Shown piece after piece: positions 51,548-59,919 of a stretch of DNA of 64,000 nt. Position 1 is the first letter of the stretch. Every line of letters begins with the position of its first letter. Under the pieces are notes generated by a model, which saw only the letters and a list, made by a program, of their open reading frames with translations, was not told the DNA's origin and made no database searches. Source of the DNA: Microterricola viridarii (GTDB lineage Bacteria; Actinomycetota; Actinomycetes; Actinomycetales; Microbacteriaceae); the NCBI RefSeq assembly GCF_001542775.1, contig NZ_CP014145.1, positions 3,596,001 through 3,660,000 on the forward strand, in the 5' to 3' direction. The position numbers and the translations under genes are program-made.

Positions 51548-51561
51548 GTGAACTTGTTCAC
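51548..51561. promoter_or_regulatory. LacI-type operator 2
   Basis: GTGAAC-TT-GTTCAC is a perfect 14-bp palindrome 21 bases upstream of the ADP-ribosylglycohydrolase-like gene. It matches operator 1 in its TGAAC-NN-GTTCA core. The AT-rich 130-bp interval between the two is the divergent promoter; a repressor bound at both could loop it. Confidence 0.75.
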
Positions 51562-51582
51562 CAGAAATTGCGAAGAGGCATT

Positions 51583-53124
51583 GTGACCATCAGCACCACG
51601 TTTGAGAGCGCGACGCTCAGCGCCGAGACCATCCGCCAGAAGATCCAGGGCTGCTGGTTGGGCAAGGCAGTGGGCGGAACGCTCGGGCAGACCTTTGAAG
51701 GATTGTCCGGGCCGCTTGAGGCCGACTTCTACTACCCGGTTCCGACCGAAATGGTTCCGAACGACGACCTCGATCTGCAGGTTGTGTTCGCCTGCGTTCT
51801 CGCCGCGCTGGAGACGCCCATCGTCGACCGCCACGTTCTCGCCGACGCGTGGCGCCGACACGTCGACTTCCCATGGAACGAGTACGGCGTCGCAATGCGC
51901 AATCAGGCAGAGGGGATCCACCCTCCCCACACGGGGTCGTTCGACAACTGGTTCACCTGCGGCGAGGGGGCGGCCATCCGCTCCGAGATCTGGGCCTGCC
52001 TGGCTCCGGGCAACCCGGATCTCGCCGCGGCCTACGCCTACGAGGATGCCTGCTTCGACCACGAAGGTGACGGCATCTACGCCGCCCAGTTCCTCGCCCG
52101 ATTGCAGTCGGCCGCTTTCGTCGAGTCTGACCCGCAGACACTGATCGACATCGCCCTGGCCGGGATCCCCGCGGACAGCGGGATCGCGGCGGTTGTCGCG
52201 GACACGCGCCGCTGGGTGGCCGAGGCCACGGACTGGCGCGATGTGCAGGCGCTCATCATGGAGAAGTACGGTCGCCAGGACTTCACCGACGTGCGGCCGA
52301 ACACCGGCTTCGTCATTCTGGGCTGGCTCATGGGCGCGGATTTCTCAGAGCGAATCTGCATCACGAACAACTCTGGGCAGGACTGCGACAGCTCCACCGC
52401 ATCGATCGGCGCGCTGCTCGGCATCCTCGACCCCGGTTCCATCGGGCAGGAATGGCTCGCACCCATCGGCGACGAGCTGGTGCTGAACGAAGAAATCAGA
52501 GGGTTGGAGCACCCGGCGACCATCGCGGGCTTTACCGATCTGGTCGTCGATCTGGGACGTCGGCTGAGCGGGGAAGCGCCCAACGCCGAGGAGTATCCCT
52601 TCGACCCGAGTGCACACCGTATCCCCGTCGGCATCGGTCATTTCAACACCACGCAGGGCCGCTGGGACATCCGCGATCAGTCGGAGCTTCCGCCCGTTGG
52701 TTCGCCGGCACCCGCCGTTGAGACGGCGCCGAGCTCGCTGCCGGGAACCGTCGTTTCCATGCCCAGGGAGTCCTTCCACGATCGGCTGATGCTGCTGACT
52801 TTCGCCGCGAATTCGCGCGGGCGCTCCGCCGTAAGATTGATGTTCAATTGCACGGAGGACTACCGCATCTGGCTGGACGGCGAATTCTTGCACGGTGCCC
52901 AGGGGAGTGCTCTGTTCTTCCCGGCTCCGCACATGGCGCCCGTCGGCCAGTTCGTTGACTTCTCGATGGCCGAGGGAGAGCACGCGTTGACGATTGCCAT
53001 CAAGAGACCTCCCCTCGAGCGCGCCGCCGCCGATTGGGTGCTCGGCCTGGTTGAGATGCCCAGCGCACTCTGGATCGAGCACGCCTTCCGACCGAGCCCG
53101 CTCGCGCCCGAATCGACCTTTTAG
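51583..53124 (+). CDS. ADP-ribosylglycohydrolase-family protein with C-terminal beta-sandwich
   Basis: A 513-residue cytosolic protein. Residues about 10-370 match the ADP-ribosylglycohydrolase fold: IQGCWLGKAVGGTLGQ, the metal motif NDDLDLQVVF and the late motif TNNSGQDCDSSTASIGALLG (Asp pair for metal binding). From about 400 a separate domain begins (ESFHDRLMLLTF, VRLMFNCTEDYRIWLDGEF), which looks like a carbohydrate-binding beta-sandwich. Start GTG 51583 follows AAGAGG; an ATG at 51541 would run through the operator. Proteins of this family recur in sugar-import loci, where they may cleave ribofuranosyl or similar glycosidic bonds. It is first gene of the operon with the ABC importer. Confidence 0.85.
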   Translation: MTISTTFESATLSAETIRQKIQGCWLGKAVGGTLGQTFEGLSGPLEADFYYPVPTEMVPNDDLDLQVVFACVLAALETPIVDRHVLADAWRRHVDFPWNEYGVAMRNQAEGIHPPHTGSFDNWFTCGEGAAIRSEIWACLAPGNPDLAAAYAYEDACFDHEGDGIYAAQFLARLQSAAFVESDPQTLIDIALAGIPADSGIAAVVADTRRWVAEATDWRDVQALIMEKYGRQDFTDVRPNTGFVILGWLMGADFSERICITNNSGQDCDSSTASIGALLGILDPGSIGQEWLAPIGDELVLNEEIRGLEHPATIAGFTDLVVDLGRRLSGEAPNAEEYPFDPSAHRIPVGIGHFNTTQGRWDIRDQSELPPVGSPAPAVETAPSSLPGTVVSMPRESFHDRLMLLTFAANSRGRSAVRLMFNCTEDYRIWLDGEFLHGAQGSALFFPAPHMAPVGQFVDFSMAEGEHALTIAIKRPPLERAAADWVLGLVEMPSALWIEHAFRPSPLAPESTF

Positions 53125-53188
53125 CCCCACCCTGGTACCCCACTGCAGCACCATCCCTTCCACCGACACCGAAGTACGGAGAACGAAG

Positions 53189-54517
53189 ATGTTCAAGAAG
53201 AAGACCATGGCAACGGGGGCGATCATCGTCGCCTTCGCCGCAGGATCCCTCGGCCTGACGGCGTGTTCCTCAGACGCCACCGTCAGCGAAGGCGCAAGCG
53301 ACAAGACCACCGTGAACTGGTGGTCGTGGGACCCGGATAACTCCAACTACCAGGCCTGGGTCGACGCGTTCGAGGCAGAGAACCCCGACATCGACCTGAA
53401 GTTCCGCTTCATCCAGTACAGCGACTACGAGAACGCCGTGCGCCTCGCCGCCAAGTCCGACTCCGGCCCCGATGTCTTCGGCATCGAGCCAGGTGCCATG
53501 TCGGAGCAGTTTGCCCCGCTCACGCTCGACCTCACCACGCTGGCCGAAGAAGAGATCGGCGCCGACTGGCAGGATCAGCTTCTCGGTACCGACCAGCTCG
53601 CCGTCGAGGGCAAGCAGGTCTCCCTGCCGTGGAAGCTGGGCGGTGGCGGCCTGATTTGGTACAACAAGAACATTCTGGATGCCGCAGGCGCCACGCCGCC
53701 CACCAACCTTGCCGAGTGGAAAGACATGTGCGCCAAGGTCGAGGCGCAGGGCGTCACCTGCTTCGTCCACGGGGCCAAGGACGACTGGGTCAACCTCGAC
53801 GTCTTCCAGGCGATCGCAAACCAGATCGACCCCGGCGCTATCTACGCCGCGTTCGACGGCGAGAAGAAGTTCAACACTCCAGACATGGTCAGTGCCTTCG
53901 ACGCCTGGAAGGGCCTCTTCGATGAGGGCATCATTCAGCCCGGCGCGCTGGGCATGACCCAGTACCCCGACGCGAACGATGCAATGAGCAAGGGTGAAGC
54001 TGCCTCGATCGCCTTCGGAACCTGGCACAACGACCACATGACGAAGGCCCGCCTCGCCGGTTCGGTTGAGACGTACGGCCCCGACATCGTCAACCAGGTG
54101 TTCCTCCCCATCGCCTTCCCCGACGTTGTCGGCGGCGCACAGGAGACCGGGCGTCTCTTCGGCGCCCCGGCCGGCTGGGCGATCTCGTCCAAGAGCAAGC
54201 AGCAGGAGGCCGCATTCACCTTTGTGAAGTGGTTCACGACGAGCGAGACGGCTCAGTCCATGATCGCCTCTGCCCTCAACCAGCCCGCACTCGCTTCGAT
54301 GCCCGTGACCAGCGACGACCTCGTTGCGCCGGAACTGCAGCAGCCCGCACTTGACGAGCAGGCCAAGCAGTTCGCCAACCTCATCGGGCCGCGCCAGATC
54401 TCCAACGCCGATGTCGCCTCCGCGCTCGGACAGGCGCTGTCCGCGGTGGCCTCGGACCAGATGAGCTCGAAGGATGCCGCCGCGTCCGTCCAAGCTGCCA
54501 TCGACGGCGCCAAGTAG
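53189..54517 (+). CDS. Sugar ABC transporter substrate-binding lipoprotein
   Basis: A 442-residue extracellular solute-binding protein, cluster typical of oligosaccharide import (SBP_bac_1). Lipobox LGLTACSS near residue 27. The mature start VNWWSWDPDNSNYQAWVDAF and the internal SGPDVFGIEPG and LPWKLGGGGLIWYNK are characteristic. C-terminal Ala/Ser/Gln-rich helices. Start ATG 53189 with GGAGAACGAAG upstream. It follows the glycohydrolase gene by 64 bases and precedes two permeases. Confidence 0.93.
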   Translation: MFKKKTMATGAIIVAFAAGSLGLTACSSDATVSEGASDKTTVNWWSWDPDNSNYQAWVDAFEAENPDIDLKFRFIQYSDYENAVRLAAKSDSGPDVFGIEPGAMSEQFAPLTLDLTTLAEEEIGADWQDQLLGTDQLAVEGKQVSLPWKLGGGGLIWYNKNILDAAGATPPTNLAEWKDMCAKVEAQGVTCFVHGAKDDWVNLDVFQAIANQIDPGAIYAAFDGEKKFNTPDMVSAFDAWKGLFDEGIIQPGALGMTQYPDANDAMSKGEAASIAFGTWHNDHMTKARLAGSVETYGPDIVNQVFLPIAFPDVVGGAQETGRLFGAPAGWAISSKSKQQEAAFTFVKWFTTSETAQSMIASALNQPALASMPVTSDDLVAPELQQPALDEQAKQFANLIGPRQISNADVASALGQALSAVASDQMSSKDAAASVQAAIDGAK

Positions 54518-54530
54518 CTCGAGAAAGGAT

Positions 54531-54560
54531 GCCGGCCCCGCTCGCCGCAGCGGGGCCGGC
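54531..54560 (+). terminator. Attenuator hairpin between binding-protein and permease genes
   Basis: GCCGGCCCCGCT-CGCCGC-AGCGGGGCCGGC is a perfect 12-bp stem, 13 bases after the binding-protein stop and 6 bases before the permease ATG. It lacks a T-run. It probably stabilises the upstream mRNA and lowers permease expression, as in many sugar ABC operons. Confidence 0.75.
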
Positions 54561-54566
54561 CTCATC

Positions 54567-55535
54567 ATGACGATTCCCACACTCCTGCGCCCCCGTGAGG
54601 CTGACGCTCCGCTTGACGCTCCGGCGAGACGGGCCCGCCCCGGTCTCCCGCGCTTCCGCAGCCCCCGCACCCGGGCACAGCTGACTCCCTGGCTCTATAT
54701 TCTGCCCGCGCTCATCCTCGTCGTCGGCATCATCTACGTCGGCATCGGGTACACGGGCTGGGTCAGCACCCTCGACTGGAACGGGATCGACGAGAATCCC
54801 GAAAGCGTCGGAGTGCAGAACTTCCTCGACATCGCCGTCGATCCCGTTTTCTGGATGTCACTCAGCCACGTGCTGATCTTCGGTGTCGTGACGATCATCG
54901 TACAGATGGTGCTCGGCCTCATGATGGCAGTGCTGCTCAGCGGCAACGCGGTCAAGGGCAAAGCCATCTACAGCGTGATCATGTTCATCCCCGTCGTGCT
55001 GGCTCCTGCCGCGATCGCCACGGCGTTCCGCGAGATCCTGAACACAGACGGACAATTCAACCAGGCGCTTCGCGTCTTCGGCTTCTCCGAGGCCGACACG
55101 GCCTGGCTCGCCGACCCACAGTTCGCCCTGCTCGCGATTTGTGCGATCAACATCTGGCAGTGGACGGGATTCAGCTTCCTGCTCTACCAGGCGGCAATCT
55201 CGCAGTTGGACCAGAACACCTTCGATGCGGCCGCGATCGACGGGGCCGGCTTCTGGCGCATGGGCCGGCACATCCTGTTGCCGCAGTTGAACGGAACGCA
55301 CGCAACGCTCGCCCTCGTCGGCTGCATCGGCGCACTCAAGACCTTTGACGTGGTCTATCTGACAACAGGTGGAGGGCCGGGCCGGAGCACCGAGTTCCTG
55401 ACGACGTACATCTACAGCCAGATCGTCGAGCGATATCACGCCGGATACTCGGCGGCGCTCTCCGTCGTGCTCCTCGTCCTTGCGCTGATCCTCACGGCTA
55501 TTCAGCTGCGCCTCTACAAGACCGGAGACGAATGA
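54567..55535 (+). CDS. Sugar ABC transporter permease, MalF type
   Basis: A 322-residue inner-membrane protein with six predicted helices after a basic, Pro-rich N-terminus. The EAA-loop motif is NTFDAAAIDGAGFWRMGRHI then LPQL. TTGGGPGRSTEFLTTYIY is the usual post-loop signature of MalF-like subunits. ATG 54567. Its stop overlaps the next permease start by 4 bases. Partner ATPase is missing here; a general MsiK-type ATPase elsewhere is expected. Confidence 0.92.
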   Translation: MTIPTLLRPREADAPLDAPARRARPGLPRFRSPRTRAQLTPWLYILPALILVVGIIYVGIGYTGWVSTLDWNGIDENPESVGVQNFLDIAVDPVFWMSLSHVLIFGVVTIIVQMVLGLMMAVLLSGNAVKGKAIYSVIMFIPVVLAPAAIATAFREILNTDGQFNQALRVFGFSEADTAWLADPQFALLAICAINIWQWTGFSFLLYQAAISQLDQNTFDAAAIDGAGFWRMGRHILLPQLNGTHATLALVGCIGALKTFDVVYLTTGGGPGRSTEFLTTYIYSQIVERYHAGYSAALSVVLLVLALILTAIQLRLYKTGDE

Positions 55536-56326
55536 TGTTGGAACGACCCACGGTCGGTGTGCGTTGGGTGGCACAAGTCGCCGCGACGCTGCTCGCTATC
55601 CCCTTCCTCTTCCCGCTCGTCGCGATGGTGGCGAAGTCCTTCGACGGCGCGGGATTCGTCGCGAACTACAGTGCGGTTCTCACCCAGACCCCGCTGCTGC
55701 GATCGACGCTGAACTCCGCGGTGATCTCACTCGGCGTGATCGCGATCGTCTACGTCTGCACGATGCTCGCCGGTTTCGCATTCGGCAAGATGAAGTTCCG
55801 AGGCAAGAAGCTCGTCTTCAGTGCGATTCTCGTCGGGCTCGTGCTGCCCACGATCGCCCTCATCGTGCCGTTGTTCATCATGGTGGACAGCTTCGGCCTC
55901 TTCAACAACTACCTCGCCGTCATCGTGCCGCTCGCGACCACGATCGTGCCCTTCACGCTGTTGCTTGCTCGCAACTACATGGCCTCGATCCCCGACGAGG
56001 TGCTCGAGGCGGCGCAGATTGACGGCTGCAGCTCGTTTGGCACGCTGATTCGCGTCGTCATCCCGCTCGCCAAGCCGATCACCGCGGTGATCATTGTCTG
56101 GGCGTTCCTGCAGGCATGGAACGAGTTCTTCTTGCCGTTGCTCTTCCTCCAGGACGAGTCGATGCAGACGGTGACGACGATCCCGCTCTACTTCACCAGC
56201 ACCTACGGCTCTGACCAGCCGAAGATCTTCGCAGCACTTGTGCTGATCTGCCTGCCGGTGGTCGTGCTGTACCTCGCGCTGCAGCGCTTCTTCGAGCGGG
56301 GCATCTCGGCCGGCGCGATCAAGTAG
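55532..56326 (+). CDS. Sugar ABC transporter permease, MalG type
   Basis: A 264-residue permease with six helices. EAA loop: PDEVLEAAQIDGCSSFGTLI then RVVIPL. FLQAWNEFFLPLLFLQD is typical of MalG-like subunits. It overlaps the first permease by ATGA. It is the last gene of the plus-strand operon and is convergent with the esterase, 4 bases between stops. Confidence 0.92.
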   Translation: MMLERPTVGVRWVAQVAATLLAIPFLFPLVAMVAKSFDGAGFVANYSAVLTQTPLLRSTLNSAVISLGVIAIVYVCTMLAGFAFGKMKFRGKKLVFSAILVGLVLPTIALIVPLFIMVDSFGLFNNYLAVIVPLATTIVPFTLLLARNYMASIPDEVLEAAQIDGCSSFGTLIRVVIPLAKPITAVIIVWAFLQAWNEFFLPLLFLQDESMQTVTTIPLYFTSTYGSDQPKIFAALVLICLPVVVLYLALQRFFERGISAGAIK

Positions 56327-56330
56327 CGCG

Positions 56331-57023
56331 TCAGAGCCAGCCGAGCTCGCGGAGGAATTCTTCGCACAGCGCGGTCCATTGCTCGGTGGTGGTGGATACG
56401 CCGCGGGCAAGGTCGAGGCCGTGTGCTCCGTGCGGGAAGACATGGCAGGAGTGGTGCACGCCGGCGGCGGCCAGCGCGGAGGCGAGTCCGTAGCTGTGCG
56501 TTGGCGGCACCGCCGCGTCTTCGACGGTGTGCCAGAGGAACACCGGTGGGGCGTCGGAACTGGCGAGGTTCTCCAGCGAGGCAGCGTCCTGCTCGGCGAG
56601 GCTCGCGGCGGGGCCGAGCAGGTTCTCGCGGCTCTGCACATGCGGGTCGCGACGCATCGACGCCACGGGGTAGCTCAGCACGGCGAGGTCCGGGCGTGTG
56701 TGTCCGGCTTGGCCGGTGAGGGCAGCGTGGCCCGCGAGGTGGCCGCCGGCCGAGAAGCCGATCACCCCGATGCGCGTCGGATCGTAGCTGAGCCCGTCCA
56801 AGTCGCCGAGCCGTGCGCGTGCGACGAGCTCGTGAACCGCGCCACGGGCATCCGCCGCGTGCGGTGCGATCGGGTATCGAAACACGCTGGCCGCGAATCC
56901 GAGGGACGTGAGCCACTCGGCGACGGGTTCGGCCTCGGTGTCGGCATGGCTGCTGTATGCCCCGCCGGGGAGCACGATGAAGAGGGGGCTGAGAGTATCG
57001 ATGCGTCGAGTGTACCGGTTCAC
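56331..57023 (-). CDS. Alpha/beta hydrolase, BD-FAE/acetyl-esterase type
   Basis: About 230 residues. Oxyanion segment FIVLPGGAYSSHADTEAEP (HGGG-like), nucleophile elbow GVIGFSAGGHLAGHAAL, Asp in WHTVEDAAVPP and His in FPHGAHGLDLAR complete the triad. This pattern is typical of carbohydrate esterases that remove acetyl or feruloyl groups. GTG 57023 is preferred because an upstream start (57164) would overlap the next gene and adds residues without homology. Adjacent to the sugar importer; a role in deacetylating the imported oligosaccharide is inferred. Confidence 0.82.
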   Translation of the reverse strand: MNRYTRRIDTLSPLFIVLPGGAYSSHADTEAEPVAEWLTSLGFAASVFRYPIAPHAADARGAVHELVARARLGDLDGLSYDPTRIGVIGFSAGGHLAGHAALTGQAGHTRPDLAVLSYPVASMRRDPHVQSRENLLGPAASLAEQDAASLENLASSDAPPVFLWHTVEDAAVPPTHSYGLASALAAAGVHHSCHVFPHGAHGLDLARGVSTTTEQWTALCEEFLRELGWL

Positions 57024-57072
57024 CGTGCGGCTGTGGTGGCTGATTTCGGCGCCCGGAAAGGGGCTGTGCGGC

Positions 57073-57897
57073 TCAGGCGGTCGAGCCTGGGATAGCCAGG
57101 CGCTCGCGCAGAAACGCGACGACCCGCTCGCGCGCGAGCAGGGCCGGGTGGCCGGGAGTCTCACGCAGCTCGGTCGTGAGCACCGAGTGGGCGCTGGAGC
57201 GGAATCCGGTGGGGTTGCCCTCTGAGGAGTCGAGGGTGATTACTTCGAAGGCGTCGCCGAGTCGCTCCTTCAGGGTGCGGAAGCGGGCGCTGCGCGAGAC
57301 GGGGTCGTTGCTGAAGCGCAGGCCGATGGCGCAGAGCTCGCCGGATGCCGCGCGCTCTGCCACCCGGTCGAACTCCGGCCGGCTCATCCCCGGGTCGGCG
57401 CGCCGCCGCTCCCCGAGCGGGAACGGCACCGACGGCTGGCTGGCCACGGCCGCCAACACCGTGTCGTCGACGGCGGCGGCCAACGCGAAGCCCCCGCTGA
57501 AGCACATGCCGATCACCCCGACACCGCCGCCCGGCGTGCGCGCCGCGAGATCGGCGGCCACCGCGCGGAGGTACGCCGTGATGGGCCGCTGTGCGTTCAG
57601 GGCGAAGGCGCGGAACTCCGCAGACACGCAGAGCCGTGCGACGGTCGGCAACACAGAGCCGGTCGTGGCCGCCCTGCCCGGTTCGCCGAATGGCGACGGC
57701 ACCACAACCGTGAAGCCCTGGCCGACCAGGTGTTCGGCCAGGCCGAGCACCTCTGGCGTGATTCCGGGGATCTCGGGAATCAGCACGACGCCGGGGCCGC
57801 TGCCCTTCTCGAAGCAGTCGTGCGTGATGCCCGCGCCCGTGAATGGCCGCTTCACCCAGCCGTCGAGTGTGGCGGTCGGTGCACTGGTCGACGCCAT
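57073..57897 (-). CDS. Dienelactone-hydrolase family protein
   Basis: A 274-residue alpha/beta hydrolase. GPGVVLIPEIPGITPEVLGLAEHL, given here as VVLIPEIPGITPEV, and the nucleophile motif GVIGMCFSGGFALA with a cysteine in the elbow are hallmarks of dienelactone hydrolases, which act on lactones such as 4-carboxymethylenebutenolide. HPALLARERVVAFLRERL closes the C-terminus, but the expected active-site His is not obvious. Start ATG 57897, after GGGAGGAAG. Lies 50 bases upstream of the esterase start on the same strand. Confidence 0.85.
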   Translation of the reverse strand: MASTSAPTATLDGWVKRPFTGAGITHDCFEKGSGPGVVLIPEIPGITPEVLGLAEHLVGQGFTVVVPSPFGEPGRAATTGSVLPTVARLCVSAEFRAFALNAQRPITAYLRAVAADLAARTPGGGVGVIGMCFSGGFALAAAVDDTVLAAVASQPSVPFPLGERRRADPGMSRPEFDRVAERAASGELCAIGLRFSNDPVSRSARFRTLKERLGDAFEVITLDSSEGNPTGFRSSAHSVLTTELRETPGHPALLARERVVAFLRERLAIPGSTA

Positions 57898-58005
57898 CTG
57901 GCTTCCTCCCTCTGCCGACACGCTAGCGGTGCGGCCGCGTCTGGAGGGTTGCGGCGCGCACACGTGCGCCGGGTTGGCCTGCGGCATCCGCCACGCGACG
58001 TCGAA

Positions 58006-58033
58006 CGGGTGCGGCCCCGCGAGGCCGCACCCG
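58006..58033 (-). terminator. Terminator of the second ABC operon
   Basis: CGGGTGCGGCC-CCGCGA-GGCCGCACCCG is an 11-bp perfect stem directly after the permease stop at 58037. Confidence 0.75.
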
Positions 58034-58036
58034 CGA

Positions 58037-59917
58037 TCAGCGTCTGGACAGAACCGGAGCCTCCTGCACCGCGATCGAGATGGTGGGGGAGACCTCTTCA
58101 GGCGGCGCCACCGACGCCGGCCCCAGGGCGAGGTCGGTGACGCGGCGCTTTGCGCGACCGATCGCGACGAGCGACACGACCCACTGCAGTCCGTAGCCGA
58201 TCGCAAACACCAGGAGGGTGAAGATCAGAGCCATCGCTGCGCCCTTGTCCGGTGCGTAGATCTGCGCCGACCGCGGGTTGATCATCGCGTACATGTAGAC
58301 CGAGATCGGCCGGGATTCCGGCGTCGCCATGAAGGCCGGAAGCGTGAACTCATTGGTGCCGAGGATGAACATCTGGATCCACACGGCGAACACCGTTGGC
58401 ATCAAGAGGGGGGCGACGATCCGCCGGAAGCCCTCGAAGCGGGTGGCGCCACTCGTCATGGCGGCTTCCTCGAGCTCCATCTTGATCTGCATCGTCGCGC
58501 TGTACCCGCCGCGGTAGGCGATCGACACCCGGTAGGCGTACGCGATCACGAGGGCGGCGACGGTGCCAGCCAGTGGGATCACCGGGTTGATGACCATGAA
58601 GGTCAGGAACATCGCGAATCCGGCGATGGTCGCCGGGATCGCGACCGACGACGACGCGAACAGGTCCATCGCCTTCGACCGGAACGTCTTCTTGCCGCGT
58701 GCGATGCCGTAGGCAAGGACTGTCGCCGCGACACACGCGATGGTCGCGCTGCCGCCGGCGATGATCAGCGTGCGGCCGAGCGAGGCCCAGAACTCCGGGT
58801 CGCCGAACACCTTCCCGAAGGAGGTGAACTGCGTCATCTCGAACAGGGCGGTGAAGGAGAAGCCGATCGGGTACGGGGTGATTGCGGCCCACAGCAGGGC
58901 GAGCAGCGGGAGCACCGCGGTGAGGAGCACGAAGATGAAGATCGCGATCAGCACCGGCACCCGCCAGGCGCCGAGTTTCATGACCGTGGGCTTGAATCCC
59001 TTGCCGGTCACGGATGCCCGGCGCTCGGCGTTCCGGGTCGCCCTCAGATAGATGACGAACGCGATCGTGGTGATCACCAGGAACACGACGCCCCAGGCCG
59101 CCGCAAGGCCGTATTGCGGAAGCTGGCCCGCCCGCGACCCGATGAGCGTCCAGAGCTTGAGCGCGAAGATGTCCTTGCCGGAGTCTTGGCCGAACAGGAG
59201 CGGAACCTCGAGGCTTCCGATCCCCAGGATGAAGGTCAGCACCATGACGCCGAGGAGGCCTGGCCAGAGCATCGGCAGGGTCACCCGGCGGAGCGTCTGC
59301 GGCCAGGATGCGCCGGAGACGCGAGCCGACTCCTCGAGGGAGCCGTCCATGTTGGTGAGCAGCGGGACGATCATCAGATACGGGAAGGTCACGTTGGTGA
59401 GCGCCTGGATGACGATCATCGTCGAGAACGCGTACGGGTCGATCGGCACGTCGCCGGTGAACGGCAGCAGTCGCAGCAGTTGGTTGAGGATGCCCGTCTC
59501 GGGAGAGAGCATCAGCAGGAACGCCTGTGCCTTGACGATCGGCGGGATGATGAAGGGAACGATCACCAGCACGCCGATAAGCCGGCGCATCGGAGCATCC
59601 GTGCGCACGGTGACCCACGCCAACCCGAAGGCCATTAGCAGGGTCAGAACCGTCGAGCCACCCACGAACGCCGCGGTGGAGCCCAGAACTGCCCAGAAGT
59701 CCTCACGCAGACTCCACAGGGTGACAAAGTTCTCTGTCGTCCACTGCGCGGAGGGGACTCCGAACGGCAGGAACGGACCACGAAACGCCGTGATGATCTG
59801 TACGATCAGCGGGATCGCGAGCACCAGGAATATCACCGTTCCGGCGATGATCATGGCAACCGTCATCGTGGTCGGCCGAGAGCGCCCGGCCTTCGTGGTC
59901 CGTCCTACCTGAAACAT
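58037..59917 (-). CDS. Fused double-permease of a PotBC/FbpB-type ABC importer
   Basis: A 626-residue protein with two BPD_transp_1 halves and about 12 helices. Half 1 has the EAA loop MDGSLEESARVSGASWPQTL and then RRVTLPML. Half 2 has MKMELEEAAMTSGATRFEGF-like MELEEAAMTSGATRFEGFRR and IVAPLLMP. Such fused permeases serve ferric-iron, thiamine, putrescine or phosphonate-type importers. It begins 2 bases after the binding-protein stop, in an ATPase-SBP-permease operon. Substrate not known. No DtxR box is seen upstream, which argues against an iron role. Confidence 0.92.
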   Translation of the reverse strand: MFQVGRTTKAGRSRPTTMTVAMIIAGTVIFLVLAIPLIVQIITAFRGPFLPFGVPSAQWTTENFVTLWSLREDFWAVLGSTAAFVGGSTVLTLLMAFGLAWVTVRTDAPMRRLIGVLVIVPFIIPPIVKAQAFLLMLSPETGILNQLLRLLPFTGDVPIDPYAFSTMIVIQALTNVTFPYLMIVPLLTNMDGSLEESARVSGASWPQTLRRVTLPMLWPGLLGVMVLTFILGIGSLEVPLLFGQDSGKDIFALKLWTLIGSRAGQLPQYGLAAAWGVVFLVITTIAFVIYLRATRNAERRASVTGKGFKPTVMKLGAWRVPVLIAIFIFVLLTAVLPLLALLWAAITPYPIGFSFTALFEMTQFTSFGKVFGDPEFWASLGRTLIIAGGSATIACVAATVLAYGIARGKKTFRSKAMDLFASSSVAIPATIAGFAMFLTFMVINPVIPLAGTVAALVIAYAYRVSIAYRGGYSATMQIKMELEEAAMTSGATRFEGFRRIVAPLLMPTVFAVWIQMFILGTNEFTLPAFMATPESRPISVYMYAMINPRSAQIYAPDKGAAMALIFTLLVFAIGYGLQWVVSLVAIGRAKRRVTDLALGPASVAPPEEVSPTISIAVQEAPVLSRR

Positions 59918-59919
59918 GA

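Noticed and set aside
54567..56326. Missing ATPase as evidence of a broken sugar importer
   Set aside because: Actinobacterial sugar importers commonly share one distant MsiK-type ATPase, so absence here is normal.
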